Of a stretch of DNA of 64,000 nt, positions 27,277 to 35,805 are shown in pieces; position 1 is the stretch's first letter; every line of letters begins with the position of its first letter. Source of the DNA: Taklimakanibacter deserti (GTDB taxonomy: Bacteria > Pseudomonadota > Alphaproteobacteria > Rhizobiales > Aestuariivirgaceae); NCBI GenBank assembly GCA_003574785.1, contig QORU01000011.1, positions 62,001 through 126,000 on the forward strand, in the 5' to 3' direction. A model generated the notes under the pieces. It was not told the DNA's origin. It did no database searches and worked only from the letters and a program-made list of their open reading frames with translations. The translations under genes were made by a program, and so were the position numbers.

Positions 27277-27311
27277 GAAAATTACTGAGGCGCTGAGGCC
27301 TCGATGTGATC

Positions 27312-28823
27312 ATGACGGAATCTCCTCCGCTGCTTGCGATCGCCCGCCTTACCAAGCGCTTCACCGGCACGCTGGCGCTCGATGAGGTCGATCTCGAGGT
27401 CCGCGCCGGTGAGGTTCATGCACTGCTCGGCGAGAACGGCGCCGGCAAGTCGACCCTGATCAAGGTCCTTGCCGGCGTGCATCGCGCCGATAACGGCGAG
27501 ATCCGCCTCGACGGCCGGCCTGTCGATCCTGAGGCCGAGAAGCTGCCCATCACCTTCATCCATCAGGATCTGGGCCTCGTCGACACGATGACCGTCGCCG
27601 AGAATGTCGCCTTGATCGCGGGCTATCCGCGCCGCAACGGGCTCATCTCCTGGGCCGCGGCGCGGACCGTCGCGGTGAATGCGCTGGAGCGCATGGGCGG
27701 CGGCGTCGATCCCGATGCGCGGGTCGGCGATCTCCCCGCCGCCGACAAGTCGATCGTCGCCATCGCGCGCGCCATGGCGGTCAGATGCGATCTTCTCGTC
27801 CTCGACGAGCCCACCGCCGCCTTGCCGGAAGCCGACGTCACCCGCCTTCTCGATGTCCTCAAGCGCCTGCGCGCCAATGGCGTCGGCATCGTCTATGTCA
27901 CGCATCGGCTCGATGAGGTCTTCCGCATTGCCGACCGGGTCACGGTCCTGCGCGATGGGCGTCGCGTGCGCTCATGCGCCATCGCCGATACCACACCGTC
28001 GGCTCTCGTCCATGATATCGTCGGCCGCTCGCTGGCCGAGCTCTTCATCAAGCCGTCGGCCAAGACATCCGCCAAGGTCTTGGACGTGGACGGTCTCATC
28101 GCCGATGGCGTGGGCCCTGTCTCCTTCTCGATCGCGCAAGGCGAGATTTTAAGCCTTGTAGGCCTGCGCGGCGCCGGGCACCGCGCCATCGGACGGGCGA
28201 TCTTCGGCGATAGCGCGATAACCGCGGGCACGCTGTCGCTCGCGGGCGAGAAGCTGAAACCTGCCTCGCCCGAGGAGGCCATCCGCCGGCAGATCGGCTT
28301 CGTGTCGAGCAAGCGCCGCGAGGAGAGCCTGGCGCCGAGCATGACGGTGAGGGAGAACCTGTTCGTCAATCCGGTGACCAACGGCATGCGATTGCTGCAG
28401 CCGATCCGGCCGGCCCATGAGCAGGAGCGCTGCCTCAACTCCCTCATCCGCTTCTCGGTGCGCCCGCGCGATCCCGAACGGATCATTGCGACGCTGTCGG
28501 GCGGCAACCAGCAGAAGGTCATCGTCGCGCGCTGGATGGAAGCGGGTTGCCGCCTCCTGGTGCTCGAGGAACCGACCTTCGGCGTCGATGTTGGCTCCAA
28601 GGCCGAGATCTATCAGCTTCTGGAAGAGGCGCTCGATCAGGGGCTTGCCGTGCTCCTGATCTCGTCCGATTTCGAGGAGGTCGCCGGCATCTGCCATCGC
28701 GCCCTTATTTTCGACCGCGGCCGGGTGACGGCCGAATTGCCGCGCAGCGAGCTCTCGCTGGCGCGGCTCACGGCATTGGCATCGGGCGCCGAAGAAGGCA
28801 AGATCAGAGCGAGACTGGCATGA
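27312..28823 (+). CDS. Sugar ABC transporter ATPase, two-domain RbsA type
   Basis: 503 residues, two nucleotide-binding domains. Domain 1: Walker A GENGAGKST (40-48), Walker B LLVLDEPTAALPEADV, but its signature position (141-145) reads LPAAD instead of LSGGQ. Domain 2: degenerate Walker A region GLRGAGHRAIGRAIFG, intact LSGGNQQKVIVARWM (395-409) and LLVLEEPTFGVDVG. The Walker A loss in domain 2 is normal for RbsA; one composite site built from Walker A of domain 1 and the signature of domain 2 should work. ATG 27312 chosen over GTG 27306. Confidence 0.92.
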   Translation: MTESPPLLAIARLTKRFTGTLALDEVDLEVRAGEVHALLGENGAGKSTLIKVLAGVHRADNGEIRLDGRPVDPEAEKLPITFIHQDLGLVDTMTVAENVALIAGYPRRNGLISWAAARTVAVNALERMGGGVDPDARVGDLPAADKSIVAIARAMAVRCDLLVLDEPTAALPEADVTRLLDVLKRLRANGVGIVYVTHRLDEVFRIADRVTVLRDGRRVRSCAIADTTPSALVHDIVGRSLAELFIKPSAKTSAKVLDVDGLIADGVGPVSFSIAQGEILSLVGLRGAGHRAIGRAIFGDSAITAGTLSLAGEKLKPASPEEAIRRQIGFVSSKRREESLAPSMTVRENLFVNPVTNGMRLLQPIRPAHEQERCLNSLIRFSVRPRDPERIIATLSGGNQQKVIVARWMEAGCRLLVLEEPTFGVDVGSKAEIYQLLEEALDQGLAVLLISSDFEEVAGICHRALIFDRGRVTAELPRSELSLARLTALASGAEEGKIRARLA

Positions 28824-29827
28824 GCGTCATGATCACCGGCAGAGCAGATTTCCGTAGCACCGCCACCCGGTTCTTCGCCGTGTGGAATCTCGCCATCCTC
28901 CTGGTGATCCTGATCGGCGTCTTCTCGCTCCTCAAGGGCGACACCTTCCTCACCGCCTTCACCTTCCAGTCGATGGTGAACAGCCGCTCGATCAACGCCA
29001 TGGTGGCGCTGGCGGTGATGATCCCGCTCGCTTCCAACAATTATGATCTGTCTGTCGCCTCGATCCTCGGCATCGCGCAAGTGCTGGCCAACGGGCTCAT
29101 CACCCAGCAAGGCCTTCCCTGGCAGGCGGCGGCGGTCCTGTGCATAGCGCTGGGCAGCGTCGTCGGGCTGATCAACGGCATCCTCGTCACCCGCGCCAAG
29201 ATCAATTCCTTCATCGCGACGCTCGGCACCGGCACGCTGCTGCTCGGGCTCAATCAATGGTATACGGGCGGCATGCAGGTGGTGGGCCTGCTCCCTGCCG
29301 ATTTCGTCGCCTTGTCCGGCAAGCTCGCCGGCATTCCGCTTCCCGTCATCTATGTGCTGATCATCGCGCTCGTGCTGTGGGTGGTTTTCGACTACCTGCC
29401 GCTCGGGCGCTATCTCTACATCATCGGCGACAGCCCGCGCGCCGCCGAGCTCACCGGCATCTCGGCCACGACCTATGTGACCCTGGCCTTCATCGCGTCG
29501 GGCACATTGGCGGCCTTTGCCGGCGTCATCCTCCAGGCCCAGCTCCAGGTCGGCCAGAGCACCGTCGGCCAGGAGCTGATGCTGCCCGCTTTCACCGGCG
29601 CCTTGCTCGGCGCCACCGCCATCCGCCCGGGACGTCCCAATGTATGGGGAACGGTGCTGGCGGTCGCGGTCCTCGCTGTCGCCGTGGCGGGCCTCACCCA
29701 GCTCGGCGCCCCCTTCTTTGTCGAGAACCTCTTCAACGGCGCCATGCTCGTCCTTGCCGTCGGCCTCGCCGGCTATACCTATCGCCGCCGCGAGCAGCGC
29801 AATGTCGCAACAGCAGGCAAGCCCTAG
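28820..29827 (+). CDS. Sugar ABC transporter permease (RbsC type)
   Basis: 335 residues, about ten hydrophobic segments typical of RbsC/AraH permeases. Family landmarks: LAVMIPLASNNYDLSVASI (usually GGIDLSVGS), INGILVTRAKINSFIATLGTG, YLYIIGDSPRAAELTGI, VILQAQLQVGQSTVGQELML. Starts at ATG 28820, overlapping the ATPase stop (ATGA). The usual GGIDLS is replaced by SNNYDLS. Confidence 0.93.
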   Translation: MSVMITGRADFRSTATRFFAVWNLAILLVILIGVFSLLKGDTFLTAFTFQSMVNSRSINAMVALAVMIPLASNNYDLSVASILGIAQVLANGLITQQGLPWQAAAVLCIALGSVVGLINGILVTRAKINSFIATLGTGTLLLGLNQWYTGGMQVVGLLPADFVALSGKLAGIPLPVIYVLIIALVLWVVFDYLPLGRYLYIIGDSPRAAELTGISATTYVTLAFIASGTLAAFAGVILQAQLQVGQSTVGQELMLPAFTGALLGATAIRPGRPNVWGTVLAVAVLAVAVAGLTQLGAPFFVENLFNGAMLVLAVGLAGYTYRRREQRNVATAGKP

Positions 29828-29828
29828 G

Positions 29829-30557
29829 ATGAACAACGCCTATTCTCTGTCCGGCCGGCGCATCCTGATCACCGGCGCTGCCGAAGGCATCGGCGCCGCG
29901 ACGGCGTTGATTTGTGCATCGCTGGGCGCCGAGATCGTGCTTGTCGACATCAAGGACAGCTCATCTCTTGCCGAAACGATCCGCGGCACCGGCGGCAAGG
30001 CGGAGAGCTTCACGGCCGATGCAAGCTCGCGCGGCGATATCGAGCGGATCGCCGCCCAAACCGGCGCCGTCGACGCCCTTGTGCTCAATGCCGCGCTCTG
30101 TCCCTGGGACGAGGACTGGCTGGCGCCCGGATGGGACGAGAGCTTTGAGCGCGTCATGGCGGTCAATGTGCTCGGGCCCTTGCATGCGGTGCGCGCCTTC
30201 CTGCCGGGCATGATCGCGCGCCGCTCGGGGCGCATCGTCTTCATCGGCTCGCTCGCCGGCCGCATGGGCGGCCTCATCGCTGGGCCGCATTATGTCGCCT
30301 CGAAGGGCGGCGTGCATGCCTTGGTGAAATGGCTGGCGCGCCAGGTCGCGCCACAGGGCATCCTGGTCAATGGCGTGGCGCCCGCCTCGGTTGCAACGCC
30401 CATGATGCGCGACCGGCCGGTCGATCTCGAGCGCATTCCGCTCGGCCGGAAAGCCGAAGCGCATGAGATCGCCTGGCCGATTGCCTTCCTGTGCTCCGAT
30501 GCGGCAAGCTATGTCTGCGGCACGGTGCTCGATGTGAATGGCGGCGTCTATATGTAG
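29829..30557 (+). CDS. Short-chain dehydrogenase/reductase
   Basis: 242 residues, classical SDR. NAD(P) motif TGAAEGIGAAT (about 16-26), LNAALC in place of NNAG, Ser-Tyr-Lys catalytic set in IGSLAG and HYVASKGGVHALVKW, C-terminal GTVLDVNGGVYM. Follows the permease by one base, so part of the importer operon. Likely oxidises the imported sugar to a lactone, with the lactonase-like gene next to it; inferred. Confidence 0.92.
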   Translation: MNNAYSLSGRRILITGAAEGIGAATALICASLGAEIVLVDIKDSSSLAETIRGTGGKAESFTADASSRGDIERIAAQTGAVDALVLNAALCPWDEDWLAPGWDESFERVMAVNVLGPLHAVRAFLPGMIARRSGRIVFIGSLAGRMGGLIAGPHYVASKGGVHALVKWLARQVAPQGILVNGVAPASVATPMMRDRPVDLERIPLGRKAEAHEIAWPIAFLCSDAASYVCGTVLDVNGGVYM

Positions 30558-30572
30558 GGGAGGAAAAAGCCG

Positions 30573-31436
30573 GTGCCTGATTTTCCGATCGTCGACAGCC
30601 ATGTGCATCTGTGCGACCCGAGTCGCTTCGGCTATGACTGGACGAAGAACGCGCCGTCGCTGAAACGAACGGTGCTGCCTGCCGACTTCACCAAGGCCGC
30701 GGGCAAGGTCGAGGTCGACCGCTTCGTCTTCGTCGAGGTCGATGTCAATTTCCCGCAGCATCTCGAAGAAGCCGAATGGGTCCAGGGTCTGGCCCTGACC
30801 GACAAGCGGCTGGCCGGCATGGTGGCGGCGCTCCCACTCGAGCGCGGCAAGGCGATCGAGGCCGAGCTCGACCAGCTCCGCCGGAACAAGGTGCTGCGCG
30901 CGGTGCGCCGGCTGATCCAGACCCACGCCGACCCTGATTTCTGCATCCGGCCCGACTTCATCGCCGGCCTCAAGCTCCTGGCGCGGCATGATCTCGCTTT
31001 CGACATCTGCATCCTGCACCACCAGATGCCCAATGTGATCAAGATGGTGCGCCAGTGCCCTGAGGTGCGCTTCGTGCTCGACCACATCGGCAAGCCCGGG
31101 ATCAAGGCCGGAATCTTCGATCCCTGGCGCCAGCATCTCAAGGAGCTGGCCGGCCTGCCGAATGTCCATTGCAAGATCTCGGGCGTTTCGACCGAGGCCG
31201 ACCACAAGAACTGGACGCGCGAGCAGCTCAAGCCCTATATCGCCTATACGATCGACACTTTCGGCTTCGACCGCGTGATGTATGGCGGCGACTGGCATGT
31301 CCTCGAGCTCGCCGGCACCTATCCCGAATGGGTCGACATCGTCGACTGGGTCGTCGAAGGTGCAAGCGACGAAGAGAAGCGCAAGCTCTTCCACGACAAC
31401 GCCATAGACTTCTACCGCCTCGACAGTGCTGAATGA
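30573..31436 (+). CDS. Amidohydrolase_2-family lactonase-like protein (L-fuconolactonase type)
   Basis: 287 residues. N-terminal metal motif FPIVDSHVHLCDPSRFGYDW, strongly reminiscent of L-fuconolactonase and related sugar lactonases; further HHQMPN, FVLDHIGKPGIKAG and YGGDWHVLELAG with the late Asp. GTG 30573 is used, with GGGGAGG 8 nt upstream. It lies after the SDR and before an FMN oxidase, suiting sugar to lactone to aldonate conversion. Confidence 0.88.
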   Translation: MPDFPIVDSHVHLCDPSRFGYDWTKNAPSLKRTVLPADFTKAAGKVEVDRFVFVEVDVNFPQHLEEAEWVQGLALTDKRLAGMVAALPLERGKAIEAELDQLRRNKVLRAVRRLIQTHADPDFCIRPDFIAGLKLLARHDLAFDICILHHQMPNVIKMVRQCPEVRFVLDHIGKPGIKAGIFDPWRQHLKELAGLPNVHCKISGVSTEADHKNWTREQLKPYIAYTIDTFGFDRVMYGGDWHVLELAGTYPEWVDIVDWVVEGASDEEKRKLFHDNAIDFYRLDSAE

Positions 31437-32587
31437 CACCGGACTGGCAGCGCCGCGCCTACAGCATCGATGCGATGCGCCTTTTGGCGCGCCGGGCCTT
31501 GCCGCGGCCGGTCTTCGATTTCGCCGATGGCGGTGCTGAGGACGAGCATACGCTCCGGCGTAACGAGGCCGCGTTTCAGGAAGTCGAGTTGCTGCCGCGT
31601 CCGCTTTCGGGCTCGGCCGCGCGCGACCTGTCGCTCACTCTGTTCGGCAAGCGCCTCAGCCTGCCGGTCGTCATCGGGCCGACAGGTCTTGCCGGCCTCT
31701 TCTGGCCGGACGGCGAACGCTGCGTTGCGCGCGCGGCTGAGACCGCGGGCACCGCCTATTGCCTGAGCCATGGCTCGGTCGCGACGCTCGAGGACGTTGC
31801 CGCCGCGGGTAATGCGCCCAAATGGATGCAGGTCTTCATCTACAAGGATCGCGGCTTCACCCGCGAACTGGCCGAGCGCGCGGCGAAATCGGGCTATGAC
31901 GCCCTCGTCCTCACCGTCGACAACCAGCTGCTCGGCAATCGCGAGCGCGACATCCGCAACGGCTTTGCCATACCGCCGCGCTTCGGTCTTTCAGGTCTCG
32001 CCGGCATGGCGCTCAAGGCCGAATGGCTGTGGCGCATGCGCCGCGAGATCAAGCGCGTCACCTTCGGCAATTATGTCAGGCCGGGCGAAGCGGCCGATAT
32101 CAAGACGCTCGCCGGCCGCATGGCCTCGCTTCTCGATCCCTCCATGTCATGGACGGACGTGGACGAGCTGCGCAAGACATGGACCGGCCCTCTCATCCTC
32201 AAAGGCATCCTTCATCCCGATGAGGCGGCGGCTTCGGTCGAACGAGGCATCGACGGGCTGATCGTGTCGAACCATGGCGGCCGCCAGCTCGACGGCGCGC
32301 CCGCGACCATCGATGCCTTGCCGGCCATCGTCGATGCGGTGGATGAGCGTATTCCGGTCCTCATCGATGGCGGCGTCAGGCGTGGCGGCGACGTCGTCAA
32401 GGCTCTGGCGCTCGGCGCCAAGGCCTGTCTCGTCGGCCGGCCGCAACTCTGGGGCCTCGCCGTTGCCGGCGAAGCCGGCGTCGTGCACATGCTCGACATC
32501 TATCGCCGCGAGATCGACCGCGTGATGGGCCTCTGCGGCATCTCGGCGGTCGCCGACATCAACCAGGACATCGTATTCAAGCCATGA
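31433..32587 (+). CDS. FMN-dependent alpha-hydroxy-acid dehydrogenase (LldD type)
   Basis: 384 residues. Family motifs: ARRALPRPVFDFADGGAEDE, VVIGPTGLAGLFWPDGE, ALVLTVDNQLLGNRERDIRNGF, LILKGILHPDEAAASVERG and the active-site SNHGGRQLDGAPATIDALP, followed by DGGVRRGGDVVKALALGA. Oxidises a 2-hydroxy acid (L-lactate, glycolate, mandelate or a sugar-derived acid) to a 2-oxo acid. ATGA overlap with the lactonase gene. If the pathway ends in lactaldehyde or lactate, this would process it; inferred. Confidence 0.93.
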   Translation: MTPDWQRRAYSIDAMRLLARRALPRPVFDFADGGAEDEHTLRRNEAAFQEVELLPRPLSGSAARDLSLTLFGKRLSLPVVIGPTGLAGLFWPDGERCVARAAETAGTAYCLSHGSVATLEDVAAAGNAPKWMQVFIYKDRGFTRELAERAAKSGYDALVLTVDNQLLGNRERDIRNGFAIPPRFGLSGLAGMALKAEWLWRMRREIKRVTFGNYVRPGEAADIKTLAGRMASLLDPSMSWTDVDELRKTWTGPLILKGILHPDEAAASVERGIDGLIVSNHGGRQLDGAPATIDALPAIVDAVDERIPVLIDGGVRRGGDVVKALALGAKACLVGRPQLWGLAVAGEAGVVHMLDIYRREIDRVMGLCGISAVADINQDIVFKP

Positions 32588-33273
32588 TCAAGGATCCTCC
32601 GCTTCTCACCATAAGACGCAATTTCCCGCGGCCCAGCCCCGCGGAGCTTGCGGCCTTCGCCCAGGTCATGACCGGCCATGTCGTCGATGCGATGGAAGGG
32701 CGTGGCGCGCTCGATCATTGCATCAAGCCCCTGGCGCCCGTGTCACAGGTCCTGGTCGGCACGGCCATCACCTGCCATTGCGGTCCGGCGGACAATCTCG
32801 CCCTCTTCGCCGCACTTGCCGCCGCACAGCCGGGCGACATTCTGGTGGCCGCGACCGACGGCTTCACCGGCACTTCCATAACCGGCGATCTGCTCATGGG
32901 CATGGCACGCAACCGCGGTCTCTCAGGTCTCGTAACCGACGGCCTGGCGCGCGACCTCACCGGTATTCTGGGCGTCGGCCTGCCGGTCTATTGCGCAGGC
33001 CTTACGCCCAACTCACCGGCCCGCAATGGCCCGGGAACGGTCGGCCTGCCGGTCGTCTTGGGCGGTGTCGCGATTGCATCGGGCGATATCGTCGTGGCCG
33101 ACAATGACGGCCCCGTCATCATCCCCCGCCAGCAAGCGAGCGCCGTCATCGCCCGGCTGCCGCAAATACGCGCGGCGGAATCGGCTCTCGAGGCCAAGGT
33201 GAAAGCCGGCCTCGAAATTCCCGACTTCATCCAATCGGTCTTGACGTCCGATCGGATTGTGGAGATCGGCTAA
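32584..33273 (+). CDS. RraA-family aldolase/decarboxylase-like protein
   Basis: 229 residues. RraA/HMG-CHA aldolase fold: GHVVDAMEGRGALDHCIKPL, GTAITCHCGPADNLALFAAL, GDILVAATDG, and the metal/substrate motif GLSGLVTDGLARDLTGI with the conserved G-x-R-D arrangement. Metal-dependent relatives cleave 4-hydroxy-2-oxo acids to pyruvate and an aldehyde, or decarboxylate oxaloacetate. Last gene of the operon (ATGA overlap), so likely the terminal cleavage step. Overlaps the convergent NTF2-like gene by 4 bp. Confidence 0.9.
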   Translation: MIKDPPLLTIRRNFPRPSPAELAAFAQVMTGHVVDAMEGRGALDHCIKPLAPVSQVLVGTAITCHCGPADNLALFAALAAAQPGDILVAATDGFTGTSITGDLLMGMARNRGLSGLVTDGLARDLTGILGVGLPVYCAGLTPNSPARNGPGTVGLPVVLGGVAIASGDIVVADNDGPVIIPRQQASAVIARLPQIRAAESALEAKVKAGLEIPDFIQSVLTSDRIVEIG

Positions 33274-33746
33274 CCGGGAAGCTCGCCGAAATATTCACGC
33301 ATCTCCACGATCTGCCCTGCCGCGCCGGCGCGCATGAAGATCGCATGCAGTCCGGTATAAGGCTGGCCTTCGATCACTCCGTTGCCCCGGTCGCAAATGA
33401 CTGCCCAGTCGGCGTCGAACAGCCGCAAGCTGACCGCGCTCTCGGTAATGCGATTGCCCGCTTGCGCATGCGCTCTGCACCAGGCCGTGATCGAAGCCTT
33501 GCCTTCGGTGCCCGTGCGACGCCCACGTTGCGGCCCGACCGGGAACTGGAAGGTGAAGTCGTCCGCGCAACGCGCCAGGAAGGGAGACCAGTCGCCGGAT
33601 CGCCATCCGTCGAAGAACGCATCAATGGCCGCCTCGAGGGCTGGCCGGAAATCGGGTGCAGCCCACGCGTCAGTTGGTTTGCCCACGAGAGCAGCTGTCG
33701 TCGAAAGCAGAAGAAGAGCATTGCGTCGGGAGAAATCGTGCGGCAT
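33270..33746 (-). CDS. Exported NTF2/SnoaL-like protein
   Basis: 158 residues. N-terminus MPHDFSRRNALLLLSTTAALVG carries an RR pair before a hydrophobic segment and an A-W-A-A end, so Tat export is plausible. The mature part is a cone-shaped NTF2-like fold (ALEAAIDAFFDGWRSGDWSPFLARCADDFTF, AIFMRAGAAGQIVEMREYFG). Such proteins bind small hydrophobic ligands; function unknown. Single gene between two convergent or divergent neighbours. Confidence 0.75.
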   Translation of the reverse strand: MPHDFSRRNALLLLSTTAALVGKPTDAWAAPDFRPALEAAIDAFFDGWRSGDWSPFLARCADDFTFQFPVGPQRGRRTGTEGKASITAWCRAHAQAGNRITESAVSLRLFDADWAVICDRGNGVIEGQPYTGLHAIFMRAGAAGQIVEMREYFGELPG

Positions 33747-33866
33747 GCGTCTATCGCTCCAGGATGGGTTGGTCGGACAGACGCCTCCTTATCCTTCCCA
33801 GCTCTGACGCTTCGTGCCAGAAATGCCCAGCGCCATACTTTGATACAAGAACACTAAGTCGTGATC

Positions 33867-34214
33867 TCAAGCCCGCACCAGTTTGCGGGCGGTGCGCTCA
33901 CGCTCGCGCTCCAACTGCTCGCCCCAGTCGGCGAGCGGACCCAGCGCCTTGTTGAGCGAGCTGCCGCGCGGCGTCACCGAATATTCGACGCGCGGCGGCA
34001 CTTCGCGGAAGATCTTGCGGCGGACCAGGCCGTCGCCCTCCATCTCGCGCAATTGCTGGATGAGCATCTTCTCGCTGATGCCCGACACCAGCCGCTTCAA
34101 TTCGCCGAAGCGCCGCGGCTTCTCGCTCACCTCCCACAGGATGAGCGCCTTCCACTTGCCGCCGATGACCTCGAAAGCGGGACCGAGCCCGCAGCTATAA
34201 GGCTGCTCTTTCAT
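33867..34214 (-). CDS. HxlR-family transcriptional regulator
   Basis: 115 residues, typical HxlR length. Conserved Cys8 in MKEQPYSCGLGPAFEVIGGK, then KWKALILWEVSEKPRRFGEL, ISEKMLIQQLREMEGDGLVRR and the wing VPPRVEYSVTPRG. HxlR regulators often sense aldehydes or redox state through the N-terminal Cys. It is divergent from the aldehyde oxidase operon at 34333 and is its likely regulator. Confidence 0.92.
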   Translation of the reverse strand: MKEQPYSCGLGPAFEVIGGKWKALILWEVSEKPRRFGELKRLVSGISEKMLIQQLREMEGDGLVRRKIFREVPPRVEYSVTPRGSSLNKALGPLADWGEQLERERERTARKLVRA

Positions 34215-34332
34215 CTGCAGAACCCCAATTCTTACTGAAAGGTATGTATTGCACTTTATAGTAGGTACTTGATGAAAGACAAGCGCGACTTATTTTGCCT
34301 CTCATGATGTCTTTGCGAGAGAGGAAGTGGCG

Positions 34333-34827
34333 ATGAAGGATGGACCTGATGAAGCGGCCGCACGGACAACGATCCTCACTGTCAACGGCGCCGTGCATGA
34401 GCTCGCTCTCGACAGCCGCGTGACCCTGCTCGATGCGTTGCGTGAGCATCTGGGCCTCACCGGCAGCAAGAAAGGCTGCGATCGCGGCGAATGCGGCGCC
34501 TGCACGGTGCATGTCGATGGCCGGCGTGCGCTCTCCTGCCTGATCCTGGCACACGCCGCGACGGCCAAGGAGATCACGACCATCGAAGGCCTGGCCGAGG
34601 GTGAGGTCCTTCACCCCGTGCAGGCCGCCTTTATCGGGCATGATGCCTTCCAATGCGGCTTCTGCACATCGGGCCAGATCATGTCCGCGGTGGCGCTGAT
34701 CCGCGAGGGCCATGCCGGCTCCGATGATGAGATTCGCGAATTCATGAGCGGCAATCTCTGCCGCTGCTCGGCCTATCCGCAGATCGTGACGGCGGTGCGC
34801 GCGGCCGCGAGCCAGGAAGGAAACTGA
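34333..34827 (+). CDS. Aldehyde oxidase [2Fe-2S] subunit (PaoA-like)
   Basis: 164 residues. Plant-type cluster: Cys49, 54, 57, 69 (KGCDRGECGACTVHVDG ... LSC); second cluster: Cys108, 111, 143, 145 (QCGFCTSGQ, NLCRCSAYPQ). This is the small subunit of xanthine oxidase-family enzymes. Unlike E. coli PaoA it has no Tat signal, so the enzyme should stay in the cytosol. ATG 34333 has GAGG 9 nt upstream. First gene of a three-gene operon. Confidence 0.93.
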   Translation: MKDGPDEAAARTTILTVNGAVHELALDSRVTLLDALREHLGLTGSKKGCDRGECGACTVHVDGRRALSCLILAHAATAKEITTIEGLAEGEVLHPVQAAFIGHDAFQCGFCTSGQIMSAVALIREGHAGSDDEIREFMSGNLCRCSAYPQIVTAVRAAASQEGN

Positions 34828-34830
34828 GCC

Positions 34831-35805
34831 ATGCAGGATTTCGCCTATGAACGTGCCTTGACCTTACCCAAGGCGATCGCCGCTCTGGCGCACAAGGGCG
34901 CCGTGCCGCTCGCCGGCGGCACCGAGCTCGTCAACTGGCTGAAGGAAGGCATCGCAGCCCCTCGCCGCCTTGTCGATATCGGCGGCCTTGCCGGCCTCGA
35001 CCGCATTGCAGCCGATGCCAAGGGCCTCACGCTCGGCGCCCTCGCCCGCATGAGCGATGCCGCCGGCCACGCCGCGGTGAGGCGCGATTATCCGGCGATC
35101 GCCGAAGCTCTCGTCAAGAGCGCCTCGCCCCAACTCCGCAACATGGCGACTCTTGGCGGCAATCTGATGCAGCGCAACCGCTGCCCCTATTTTCGCGCCG
35201 AGGTCGAGCTCCCCTGCAACAAGCGCAAGGCCGGTAGCGGCTGCGCGGCGCTCGCCGGACAAGACCGCTTCGCCGCGATCTTCGGCTGGACCGAAGACTG
35301 TGTGGCACCCCACGCCTCCGACCTCGCCGTAGCGCTCGCCGCTCTCGACGCCACGATCCATGTCGAGGGGTTGCAGGGGACGCGCAGCATCGCTTTTGCC
35401 GATTTCTACGGGACCACGGGCGAGACGGCGCTGCGTCACGGAGAGTTGATCACCGCCATTCATGTGCCGGCCTCGGAAACGGCGCGACATTCGCATTATC
35501 TCAAAATCCGGGAACGCCGATCCTATGAATTCGCGCTCGTTTCGGTCGCCGCCGGCCTCGTCGTCGAGAATGGCCATATCCGTGAGGTGCGCCTGGCGCT
35601 GGGCGGCGTCGCGCCAAAACCCTGGCGCCTTCGCCGGGCGGAGAAGGCTTTGGCAGGTGTCGCGCTTACCGACGACGAGGCCTTGCGGCGGGCTTTGGCC
35701 GGCGATTTCGCCGCTGCCCGGCCCGGCCGCCACAATGGCTTCAAGACGGAACTTGCTCTCAGGGCGGCCATCAAGGCGATCAGGATCGCGGGAGAGAAAT
35801 CATGA
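34831..35805 (+). CDS. Aldehyde oxidase FAD subunit (PaoB-like)
   Basis: 324 residues. FAD-binding middle-subunit motifs PLAGGTELVNWLKEG and ATLGGNLMQRNRCPYF; the segment after it holds extra cysteines (RNRCPYF, LPCNKRKAGSGCAA) matching the PaoB/YagS insertion that binds a [4Fe-4S] cluster. C-terminal CO dehydrogenase flavoprotein-like domain (EVRLALGGVAPKPWRLRRAE). Passes electrons between the iron-sulfur subunit and FAD. Confidence 0.92.
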   Translation: MQDFAYERALTLPKAIAALAHKGAVPLAGGTELVNWLKEGIAAPRRLVDIGGLAGLDRIAADAKGLTLGALARMSDAAGHAAVRRDYPAIAEALVKSASPQLRNMATLGGNLMQRNRCPYFRAEVELPCNKRKAGSGCAALAGQDRFAAIFGWTEDCVAPHASDLAVALAALDATIHVEGLQGTRSIAFADFYGTTGETALRHGELITAIHVPASETARHSHYLKIRERRSYEFALVSVAAGLVVENGHIREVRLALGGVAPKPWRLRRAEKALAGVALTDDEALRRALAGDFAAARPGRHNGFKTELALRAAIKAIRIAGEKS

